Shown here piece by piece: positions 54,290 to 64,000 of a stretch of DNA of 64,000 bases (its first letter is position 1; every line of letters begins with the position of its first letter). Both the position numbers and the translations under genes were made by a program. The notes beneath the pieces were generated by a model, which had not been told where the DNA came from, did no database searches, and saw nothing but the letters and a program-made list of their open reading frames with translations. Source of the DNA: Paragonimus westermani (taxonomy: Eukaryota; Platyhelminthes; Trematoda; Plagiorchiida; Troglotrematidae). The stretch is taken from positions 262,312-326,311 of the forward strand of contig QNGE01000149.1 of NCBI GenBank assembly GCA_008508345.1. Direction: 5' to 3'.

Positions 54290-56250
54290 AAGACTCGCAA
54301 CACGAGCGTCAGTGACTTTTGTTCCTCGTCATGTCAGACAGCGTCCTCAACAAAGTGTTCTTGTCCTTCAGGCAAGAAGTAAGAAGCTCCCTACTGAAGC
54401 GAGCTTCAGAGTGAACGCCTTCATTTCTAAAACCCAAGTCATGCGTTGACCACCAGACTGTCCTTTCCAATAAAACACACCATCCGCAAACAAGGCACGA
54501 TGTGACAGGCACTTAGTCGGCATTAATAAAATGTGGTCAAGCCTGAGATGAGATCAGCACGCTCAGGGGTCGATAGAGTCAATCTGTTCCGAAGACATAT
54601 CGGCAAACTTGGTCGGTGCTGACACGGTGTTCCCATCAAATACAGATAATGATTCGGAAATACTGATTTTCAAAAACGGACACTATGAACATCCTCCAGG
54701 CGAGTGGACCGAAAATCGGAGCTGTACAACAGGACTGCTGTCATTGGTATTGTACACTGCGTCATCCACAGAAAGAGAGACCATTCCGAAATCACAGATG
54801 GTGTAAGCTTCCAGACGCCCCCGAGCCTCTGCTGTGCGATTTGTACCCTCATCAAACATTCCACTAGCGCTGATACAGCTCACAAGAGACGGAGAATTCT
54901 TGACTACTTCCAACTGTTCACCAACGAGGGTGAGAGCGGGCGCAGGGCTCTTCCAGTCTTCGAACATCACCTTGAACTTAGTATGTGCAGACCACACCAA
55001 ACTGACATACTAAAGCCCCTAATCTGTCTAAGATGTTCTGGGACCCCGGTAAGCTCTCTTGGATTAGGGCGATGTAGTCTACACATTCCATGTCTAGAAG
55101 TCGAGTGCCTGGGAACAAATCCACACCAACACCTTCGCAGTCTGTCAGGGCACACTCTGTGATCTCGTCTACTGCGAAGTTGAATAGGAAGTGTGTTGGA
55201 CAACCATGTTGCACCCATATTAAGATGCTAAAAGTCGACGATACATCACCATAAGTCCCAACCCTGTCCGAGATCGGGCAGTAAATTGATTCCAGGATGC
55301 TCACAAGCTTCTAGGACACACCGTTCCTCGACAAACAGTACCAGAGTGTACCTTTGTGATCCGAATCAAAGGTCCCTCTGAAATCCAAGAACACAACAGT
55401 TGTTAGCCTTTTATATGAATGGCGGAGTTCAAACATCTGGCGAAGTGTTAAGATATGATCAATGCAGCCATGACCACAGTGAAACAGAGATGGCGCCACA
55501 CGGATATGTTCTTCATGCTTTTTGCTTGGTCTGCGAAGCACAGTGGCTGCGACTAACATTGACGCAACAGGAATCAGGCTAATCCCTCCGTGTTTTGCAT
55601 ACGAAGCGTGTGAGGCCTTTTGAAAATGGGGACGATGTCGGCCAAACCCCAGCCACTTGAAACAACTTCACTGATCCAGGGTTTCTGGAGCAAAGCCGTC
55701 CCCTCCTTAAAAAAATCTGGACTTCTATCTACAAAAACGGCAGGACGGAGTTCGTCTAGGCCGGGTGCCTTGTGATGTTTCAAAAACCTGATCTCAATAG
55801 AGATCCCTGGTTCCAAGAGCAGACAAACGTCAACAGACCAGTGAGCACAGACAATCCGAAGGTGTAGTCAATAACACGGGTCAGTCAGTTGAAATGCTGT
55901 TGAGAATGCACAGCTCGGCAACCTAAACGTCGTTTCAGGCTATGAACAGACTTATCCCTGGCTTCACAGATTACCTGATTCATATCTTGCTTGAATGGGA
56001 TGGAAGAGGTTTTGGGAATTCCTGATAGTAGCGACTTGTTCAATCTCAATAGCGCGTTGTGCCCACCATGCCCAGCGACCCTGTCGTAGTTGTTTTCGGA
56101 GCTCCACACCAGTAGCTTTGCGTGCCGAGTTATACTCACCGCCAGATGGGGCAATCCAGTGAGCGTCAAGAAGTTCCAATGATCGCATACAGACTCCGCG
56201 GTTGACAGCTGAACCAGCAGTAGCATCATCATCATCATCATGGACAGCAA
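54290..56250 (-). mobile_element. APE-type LINE, minus strand, 5'-truncated
   Basis: Reading down the minus strand: GGEYNSARKATGVELRKQLR (near 56120), KHHKAPGLDELRPAVF (55750-55785), then CIDHILTLRQMFELRHSYKR and VVFLDFRGTFDSDHKG (RT fingers/palm, near 55390-55475). Next come HFLFNFAVDEI and VGVDLFPGTRLLDMECVDYI, in which the YADD catalytic motif is lost (about 55070-55200). KFKVMFEDWKSPAPALTLVG (near 54930-54980) marks the thumb, followed by RLEAYT-type C-terminal remnants. The endonuclease is missing. Related to but distinct from the plus-strand family at 33.5 kb; the 3' end matches the fragment at 27.9-28.4 kb. Confidence 0.82.
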
Positions 56251-56300
56251 TACATCAGTGGTTCACACCAATGCTTAACTGCCACAGTGTTCATGGTTGT
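56226..56300 (-). repeat. LINE 3' tail (ATG)n
   Basis: On the minus strand, GTTAAGCATTGGTGTGAACC then ACTGATGTATTGCTGTCC and ATGATGATGATGATG. The same tail as 53.9 kb and 56.7 kb. It marks the 3' end of a very short LINE insertion whose body lies at higher coordinates. Confidence 0.7.
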
Positions 56301-56716
56301 GTGTGGGCTGAGATACTGCCAGGACGCCCAGACCTAGACAGGAGAACGATTACGGTTCTCAACCAAAGCCTTTGGCTCAAAAGCCTGTACCGCAAGGTAG
56401 CAGGTGGGTGGCGATGTACCAGAAATGGTACGTTTTTCAGGAAGAGATGCAACCATCTTCTAACCCCCAACCTGGAGGACCAGGAGACTGTGGTTTGTCA
56501 GACCTCTACCTGTTGGCCTGCCTGGTATGAGTAACTCTGTCCAGTTTAGCCCAAAAGGTCATCGAGATGCGCAAACCGTCACACCACGTCAAGGTCCAGT
56601 GTCACCGTGACGGAGTAGCATCGCACGAGGCGGATCGCACTTACGCTTCACACGCCATACTTGTGTTCAGTAAGTTTCAATGTTATCTGGTAGGTGGGGA
56701 CGTCTGTGTTCTTCCT
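56301..56716. repeat. Probable 3' UTR of a minus-strand LINE insertion
   Basis: No coding motif. It lies between two (ATG)n tails in the same orientation, so at least part should be the 3' UTR belonging to the tail at 56226-56243. I could not match it to the other copies by eye. Confidence 0.35.
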
Positions 56717-56782
56717 AGCTTCATCATCATCATCATCATAGACAGCAATACATCAGTGGTTAACACTAATGCTTAACTGCTT
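56717..56782 (-). repeat. LINE 3' tail (ATG)n, second
   Basis: On the minus strand, GTTAAGCATTAGTGTTAACC then ACTGATGTATTGCTGTCTATG and (ATG)n. Almost identical to the tail 490 bp to the left, indicating two insertions or a local duplication of the same 3' end. Confidence 0.7.
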
Positions 56783-59700
56783 AGATGTGGTAATTTGTGG
56801 TTGACGACGAAGTGGCTTCCCACCAAAGCGTAGCACATGACGGCGCATGACCGGAATCCACACGTGCTTCAGGTTGATTTGCAATCTTGATTGCTGAGGG
56901 TCATGTGGTCACTCTGTATCAACGACTGAGTCGATAGTGGAGATCGTTACGTGACGCTGTGACGTCTAGAACGTCCAAAATTAGTACTTGTGGGAAACAG
57001 GCAGTCAACAACACAGAGCTGCAACAAACGTTCACCATTGTCTGTTCGAAGAGTACCGTAAGAGTGTGTGTCACGCTTGTCGGCGACCATTCTGTCTACT
57101 TGAGTGTTCAAGTCTTCAGTCAGTATTGCAATGTCTGTGCGCCGCGAGATGTACGGAGGGTTAGTGAGCTAGTGATAAAAACTGTTTGATTGTGTCCGAA
57201 CTAGAATTTGTGGGGGCATATGCTGACGCTGTTTGTGATAGGTGCCACTCGATGCTCTAACCATACCTTTGAACCTGCCCGTGCAAGGAGACTTGGTATC
57301 GGGTATACAGTCACGAAGCGCCTTCTATGCGTATACGATTACAGCAATTCTAACACCGGTTTTGCCATTGGCTTGAGCTGTAGAGTCTCCAGACGGTACA
57401 CGCGCAGGGTAAAGCAGCGGACAGAGATTGAAGTTATAGCACTGAGGTTGAATCCTGAAGCCGCGTTTCAGCAAAACAACAGATGGCCAGGGTCTCTAAT
57501 ATACGTGCAATAACTAATTGTCGACCTACTTGCGTGAGTGGTTGAGTATTACAGGTCGCAATTTTCACGGATGTTCGGAGGGCGAGTGGGGGGTTATATT
57601 AATGAGGCAAAGAAACCTTGGTGTTCGACACTATCACCCTGGTTGACTTCCGTCGAGGGCAAAAAGTGAAGCGTGTATCTAGTGTGTCTGAAAACGGGTT
57701 GAGGAGGTGTCGCCAAGTGAAGAGTTATCAAGCAAAAGAGGGGGGAAATGAGATTGATTGTTGTGGTGTAGTAAAATGTGACAAGGAAGCAAAGCGGGCC
57801 ATAGACGATTCGGTTAGAGTTGCGATAAGAAAACAAGGCAAAATTCACAAATTAATAAACGTTTACACCCAGAGATGTGAGGGCAGAATACCACCTCGGT
57901 TGCTCGAACAGAAGAGGGGAGCTGTCTTGTACTGAGTCGACTCGAAGTTCGTATAGTAATGATATTCACGATTGATGAGACTCAACACAAGCGTGGCTCG
58001 GATCCAGTTTTTTTTAAACAAGTTAGATGGAAAGTGTACCTGAATGTGAAATCTGCAGCCAAACGTCTAACTGGTCATTATTTTCGTCAACGAGAAAGTA
58101 GTTACAATTATTCAGCTGTGAAGTCTGTTGTCGCTCGAGGGTTCGCGCTTAAATCACCTGTAGCAAGACTACTGAAAAGTAGACCGGCACTGTACGCAGT
58201 CAGCTCTCAGCTTTCCGTTCGCAAGCACCACTTGCAGGGTAGATATATATGGTAGCTAAAGAACTTACAGGATGAGGCAAACCAATTATTAAATTGGATG
58301 TCTCAACTGGTCATAGGGGGACAAGGCTCCATGCGATGAATCAAACTTATACAAGTCCATCTGAGCTGTATGACTGCCTAGCCTGATAAAGATGCCAACT
58401 GTTGTACGTTTGAGTCTAGATGTGAGGTCTGCAGCTAACTGGATATATCAAATCATGAAATACACAAATCAGCACTCTGGAATTCAGATACAGCAATCCC
58501 GCGGGATTCCTAGATATCGACAATGTCTGACCAGTGAACAGTACACTAACCGAAAGTAATCAACGAGACATCTGATAGCACAAGGCGTCGGGATTTGAAA
58601 GTTTAAGCAATTGTTGGTGACATGAGTGACGTCTCGTGCAGGTCGCAAAAGGCCTTCAAATAGTTATTCGAGAATTATGTGCAGAGGGATCCGTAGACAA
58701 CGTCTTCAGGTGAACACGGCACTTTTCACAAAAATGGCGGGATATTAGATAACTGGGATTTCGACGGCATTGGATATGCACGTTATTAGTAAGAAGTACA
58801 TTGGACTGTGAATGAGGATAATTGCTTCCTGGCACGATGTAATGACCGTATTTACAATGAAATGAGCAGAGCATGAGGTATGGTGTATGCGGTATCACGC
58901 ACGAGCAGTCCGGTCGTTGGAATATGGAGCAGTATTGATGCACACGCACACGCACAAATGAATATGTATGACAGCAACCATTCCTAATGTACGCATGTAT
59001 ACACAAATCTCTAAGCAGATACTATACGCATCATGCCTCCATGTACACCACGTGCGATCGGGTAATGAGCGATGTTCGAAAATTTCCCCTTAAGCTTCGT
59101 GAACAGCATAGAATTTCAAAGTCAAGCATCACTTCGATGTCATTACCCGTCTTACTGTAGCTCAGGCGTAAATTTACCAGAAATGAAATGACAGTTCCAT
59201 GACAGAAACTGTTATCGGGAAAATGGCACTTGCACCCTCAGCAGTCGCAGACGGAAAAAAACGCCCGACCTGCCTGCAAGACTGTGCTCTGAAAAGTCTT
59301 GTTCATCAGGGTAGAGTCCATAAGCACCACTATATTTATCAGCAGGCTCATCAGCAAAAGCTTTCACTCTGTTAACTAAATACCAGTCAAAGCCAACCAA
59401 AAGATCAATACGATTCCGGTCAGAATCAGCACGCAATAAGAAATTCGACAAAATCAAACGTAAGAGTTGCGGTCTAGAACTTGCACCTTCTCTCGATGCC
59501 CTACAAACCAGCACACGTTTGTCACTCTGGTAAAACAGTAAGAAGGATTATCATCTTCACACAGCTCTTCCATAACATATACGGTACAAGTTAAGTAGAC
59601 GTTGTCTGGAGTTCTTCCAGCCTCTGCGTCCTTCTTAGGACACAGGGATAGAACTTTTTTTCCAATGCATACAATGCAACACTATGTAGGTTAAGTAAAG

Positions 59701-61499
59701 AGTTATTAAACTGCCATAATCGTTAGATGGCTATTTTATGTTCAGATTTTCCAATGACTCCACGCGTTCTGTGTCCGGAATCTACGACCAAGTGACTACA
59801 GGAAATGACCCTCAAAGTTCGTTCGGCGTGCACAAAAAGTCTGATGGCTCCTGGCACCAAAATGTCGAAGGGCCGTCTGACCAGTATAAGTACATCAAGT
59901 GCTTCGAACGCAGCTTATTGCACATGGTCCTGAGTGGACCTTAGGGAGCTGGCTTACATCACATAATCCATAATAGGATTTTCCTGGGCGTCCGGTGCGT
60001 TTACCCAAGGATCATGCGTATCGTTCGGGGCGGTTGCTGTCTTCAACATTCCGCGAAATTTTTTTTGGGAACAAGAAACGTAGGCAGGATTACTGAGAAA
60101 GCGTTACAGTTTCGTAAAATTTACATACTCATAAGAATGCACCGTGGTATAATCCATAATTTGGGCAATCTAAAAGAAAAATAAGATTGTTGTAGGTCGT
60201 AAACACTCAGTTAATACCCGTCATAGTGTATCTGAACTCGTATACCTTATGTAATTTACTAAGCCCATGCTCCAATCATGTAGCCATAGCCAACAACCTT
60301 GTGTACTGAGCAACGCTGTGATAATAAATTTAGACCGCACCAACCAGTGAAAGGAATAAAAAAATTAAAATCCCGACCTCTTTTATTTAACAGATCAGAA
60401 TATGCGTACAACGGAAAACACCTAGTGCGGAAATCAGGACACAAAACAACTCCCTCACCATGCTGCGCAGGGCCCCCTGGACGAACTCTCAAGGCCAACG
60501 TTCAACCTAGAAAGTTTAACGGGCAACCAAAACCAGAGAGCGCGCACGGATTGAATTTGAGTTGTTTAATGAAGCGTGCTGCTGTGTTGTCGGTGCCGTT
60601 TTGGTTTGCTTTTGTGTAAGTCGTGTGCATGGCTCAACGAGCCTTTGGCTGATGCTAATTCGTATTGTTTCTCTTCTCAGGACTGATGTTCGAACCGGTA
60701 CTTCGGAAGAACGCTGTTCCCCGGTGCCTCCACATTGCTCCAGTTTCGGGCCACAAGTGTTACGGATAGTCCGAGTGGGAGCGGCTGGTTTGTATGTTAC
60801 AAAAGTTTAATGGGTTTGTTGCAGATCCAGAGAGTTGTTGATTTTTAGATGCCCCGCTTGTCAATCACACGGAAGAGTGCCTAGGTTCATATGCCGGTTT
60901 CCGGGCACACTGCATTCGTAACATTAATTAAATAACAGCTGGTGTACAAGTTAGGATTTTTCTTCAGCGATTCTTACAAACTACCTGGGTCCCGTCAGTT
61001 TGTCCGTTTCGGTGTTCGGCGGTTTTCTGTTGACTTGGAAGACAGTTATTGGACACAGGGTGTAGGGCGCTTTCGGAGGTTGCAGAAAGTACTAAGAACA
61101 CAGCAAAATAATAGCCTACCAGAACCGTGTGAACTGCTAATGTTACATTTTTCTAAGTAGGTAGAAATCTAGAAGCCTTTTAATACGGTCCTTTGAAGAG
61201 CATCTAACAACCTACAGTGGGAGGTCATTCCAGTGGCTGATAACTCCACCAGAGAGAAGAACTGTTGCCTTTGGGAGGTTCGGGGTCGCTACTTATACCC
61301 AACCAGCATGATCGTCCTATGAATGCCCCATGAGCTTCCCGTAAGTGTCCCATTAGCGTCCTAACTGAACATTTTTAGGTCACTCACAGAACGGTCGTGA
61401 AAACTTTTGGCGTAACACATTGTATACTGCTTTTTCTGATACCGCACGTCATTAAACGATTACACTTGCGACAGGTAACTCTGCGTTCCCCCAATACCG
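56783..61499. other. No recognisable gene
   Basis: Longest frames: 57618-57935 and 57959-58255 (plus, 105 and 98 codons, consecutive in different frames), 58656-59006 (minus, 116), 59212-59514 (minus, 100) and 60299-60619 (plus, 106). The first pair is rich in Lys/Arg but matches nothing I know. The 59.2-kb frame contains RIDLLVGFDWYL, faintly like a BEL/Pao-associated motif, without supporting context. I call none of them. Confidence 0.4.
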
Positions 61500-63160
61500 C
61501 TACCCTCCAGCTTCTGATACCAACAAAAATACGGCAATGACTGTGAAAATACTTTGATAGGACAAAATATACAACCGTAATCGCACGATCGGGAGGAAGT
61601 CGATGTCCCCGTTCATTGGGCCGATGTGGCGGTGTGGTTTGATCTTAGGCAACCCGGCATATCTTTTTTTGCTTTCCGGATCCACCTTTGTAGTTTCTCT
61701 TCGACAGCATTGTGTGACGATCTGGGAAAATTCTGACACAGAATAGCACCTTATTCATTGTAGCTGTTTGTATATAGACTAGCTTACCGACAATCATCTG
61801 CGACAGCGGTGCGGGAGCAAACGAAAACTTGTTATGGACCCTTGTCCAGTTGATGTTTTTCACCAGCTCGTCGGTTATCAGTGTACTCACCATACTGCGT
61901 GCACAACTTCCCATCATTCTTACGCCGGTTCTGTTCGCGCAACCAGTCTAAGTATGCATTAGGCAGGTACAACCCACGGCCCTTCAATCGTTTGTTCAGA
62001 ATTTGCACATCCTGAACACTGTTCACTGGAAGTGTAATTGAAAAGTTGTCCAATACCTTGGGGGACCTTCAGCAAGCGTAAACCATGGGGCATTTAGTTC
62101 GAACCTCAGAGAAAGTTACTCCTCTCGCATGAGCACGTTTAAATGAACATCCTTCTGAAAGTCATCTGTTATCGCTTAATTAACTCCCAAAAGACTTGTC
62201 ATGCAATGAGTTCATCTTTCTTTCGTGCTCACGGGAAGTGCAAGGATGACACCCATATTCGATTTCACAGGGCTCTTCACTAAGGAGCTACAAGGCTCAG
62301 TAAAAATTAAGAAATATACTGTCTACCTAGAGGCAACAGATCTGATTGAAAAGAAAGCAACCCCTGTCAGCGGACCTGTGATGACGGTTGCAGTGACCAT
62401 GTATTGCACTGGTGGAGGAAAGTGGTGAATAATCCACGTCCACACTGTACGCCTTTCTTTTGGGTACACTGAATTCATCTGTTGTGAAATGTGGCCTAAA
62501 AATTCGTTCACTGGACATGGCGACAAGAAAACTTATGGCGCGCTTTTCGTTGTCTTCCGTGTGAAATGTGGCGTTAGACGATGACAACTCGGACAGTTCC
62601 TAGAGGAGGTTTTCTCGACGCAAAGCAGTTGTAAGGTCGTCCAGGAGGAAACGAATGCGTAGGAGTAAATTTTGTCCGTGCTCCTTGGAACTCTAACCAA
62701 ATATTCCATTGAGAATGGTGGTGCCAACGGACGTTCCGATAGCAAACGCCTTATGTGCTTCGACCCAAGTCGTAGCTAACACTCCCTCCTCGAACTCAAT
62801 AGCATGGTACATCTGAAACTAACGGTCCTGGTAATTGTGATGCATTCAATGTAGGCAAAGAGTGATCAGTGAGTCAATGCTTTACTGTGTGCAAAATGGA
62901 GCAAACAATTAAGTGATCATGCAATTTGAAACGTAGACGTTTGCAATGAATGTCCGCAGCAGTTTTCCAAAAGGTGGTGGAAGAGAGATGTGGTGAAAAC
63001 CTCGATTAACCGATTATCCAAATCCCGACACAACAGAAGATCTGACAGACGGCCAATCCAAATATCGCGTTGAAGACACAACATCAGGATTGGACAAACG
63101 GTCTCAGTGTTGTGCCTTCCGTTACTCGACAATTCATTTGTTCCGTATTCCACCAATTAA
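61500..63160 (-). pseudogene. Possible highly degraded Penelope-like element
   Basis: On the minus strand, blocks appear in the order expected of a Penelope RT: AFAIGTSVGTTILNGIF (near 62720-62755, like VAMGSPLGPxLANIF), HTEDNEKRAISFLVAMSSER (62500-62560, like the xFLDVxxxR block), and DVQILNKRLKGRGLYLPNAY (61955-62015, like IKxxLxxNxYPxxFI). The catalytic YxDD block was not found and the similarity is weak, so an unrelated host exon is an alternative for the 61.9-62.05 kb part, which also has a good donor (TATG|GTGAGT). Confidence 0.35.
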
Positions 63161-63630
63161 CATACCGTTCATGATTTCGCATGTGCTAATGAAATCAGCC
63201 AATGACAGGCTGTGATTGCTTTGATACTGTTGTATATCCATAAATTCGGCGGCTCAATTCATGAATAACAATTGCTTACTGCTACCAGTACCAGGTCTTC
63301 TCCATATTACTTACGTGGGAGGTTTCAATTCACGTACGATTCCTAGGGCTATTCGGAGTCCCTAATTCTGAGTATCGCAATAGACTACAGCATTCGAATA
63401 TGTTCAAATCAACGAAGGGAATACACCTCTATAGATTTCGTCCGCTTTGGGTTTGTCCTATGGACGATGAATACCGCTCACTTTTGCACAGTTTTTGGGT
63501 GGTTTATCTGAGTAAAATGTAATTCCANAGCACGTGCTTCCAGTCAATTCCCAGGCCACAGAACAGGCGAAGTTTAATTCATCAGTGCGTTCAAAAGGCA
63601 CGAGCTTCCGCGTATTCATTCTACAATTTC
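63161..63630. other. Nothing recognised; one ambiguous base
   Basis: No motif on either strand. An N is present at 63528. Confidence 0.5.
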
Positions 63631-63634
63631 AAAA

Positions 63635-63985
63635 AAAGCTGCTCGTTGCAACTCTGGTGACAAGCTGGAGGAGCATCTACGTGATCGATTGATTGCTGGC
63701 GTCAATGACACTGATCTTCAGCGTAGATTGCTGGTCAAACAAGATGTGACTTTCCAGGAGGCCCGAGACATGTGCGAGCAGAAGTGTGACGTCAATGCCG
63801 CTACAGCTGATTCGAACGTGACATTATTTCAGAAGACCAAAGCGCATACTGCCACCCGAAGTCAACCAGTGAACTGGCCTTCTCATGCATCCATCATCAA
63901 TCCCGGTTCAAAGAAACTTAACAAGTGTTTCTCGTGCGGTAAGTTACACTTACGATCATCTCGCGGATTTCGTGATGCTATATGA
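63635..63985 (+). pseudogene. Ty3/gypsy gag fragment with zinc knuckle
   Basis: The open stretch reads LEEHLRDRLIAGVNDTDLQR, then RLLVKQDVTFQEARDMCEQ, a pattern typical of gag capsid ends in Ty3/gypsy elements. It ends in KCFSCGKLHLRSSRGFRDAI. In the knuckle a Cys expected after RSS is Arg, and a TGA stands where the next Cys is expected (about 63983), so this copy is defective. Upstream, AARCNSGDK continues the frame to about 63635. Protease and RT would lie beyond the right edge of the window. Confidence 0.75.
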
Positions 63986-64000
63986 CATTTATGCGGTAAA

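Noticed and set aside
59212..59514. Minus-strand frame with RIDLLVGFDWYL as a BEL/Pao polyprotein piece
   Set aside because: Only one short motif is similar; no protease, RT or second motif is near, and the upstream sequence is full of stops.
1..64000. CRISPR arrays, rRNA genes, prokaryotic operons
   Set aside because: No regularly spaced repeats with unique spacers, no rRNA core sequence and no bacterial gene organisation were seen; the window is eukaryotic.

Overview
The window looks like nuclear DNA of a flatworm, most likely a digenean trematode. It is intron-rich, of moderate GC content, and crowded with decayed retroelements of kinds common in flukes: APE-type LINEs with an (ATG)n tail, Penelope-like elements, an R2-like element and Ty3/gypsy gag. 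Species cannot be named from sequence alone. One host gene is certain.

Host gene (minus strand, about 49.2 kb down to 23.6 kb): the mitochondrial aspartate/glutamate carrier (aralar/citrin, SLC25A12/13). I place eleven coding exons by similarity to the family and by splice-phase bookkeeping: 49021-49205, 48628-48743, 46494-46633, 42614-42760, 41538-41679, 39068-39161, 37244-37274 (tentative), 30075-30298, 28892-29159, 25375-25605 and 23625-23818. They cover the N-terminal EF-hand domain and the six-helix carrier domain with all three carrier signatures. All reading frames join in phase apart from a probable missing linker exon between 37244 and 30298. The first few codons, that linker and the C-terminal tail exon(s) were not found. 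One intron appears to use a GC donor.

Mobile elements: (1) an R2-like, restriction-endonuclease-type non-LTR element at 18.6-21.3 kb with zinc fingers, Myb-like region, RT and C-terminal CCHC/endonuclease region, outside rDNA; (2) fragments of APE-type LINEs at 17.2-17.9, 22.0-23.4, 27.9-28.5 (minus), 33.5-36.4, 52.2-52.9 and 54.3-56.2 kb (minus), several ending in a TGATGATGA-type tail; (3) Penelope-like elements at 31.06-32.2 kb (plus) and at 43.7-45.5 kb, the latter with its 5' half inverted, plus a very degraded candidate at 61.5-63.2 kb; (4) three short hammerhead-ribozyme-like motifs (11.95, 32.1 and 36.7 kb); (5) a palindromic foldback repeat family (8.6 and 47.8 kb plus fragments); (6) tRNA-like SINE relics; (7) a Ty3/gypsy gag fragment at the right edge.

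The left 17 kb and the stretch 56.8-61.5 kb hold no gene I can recognise. Most open frames there are short and look like chance. A run of N at 52941-53327 is an assembly gap inside a LINE. I found no CRISPR array, rRNA gene or convincing intact tRNA, and no clearly new multi-gene system. The most interesting signals are the GC-AG intron, the R2-like element outside rDNA, the inverted Penelope element and the hammerhead-like motifs.
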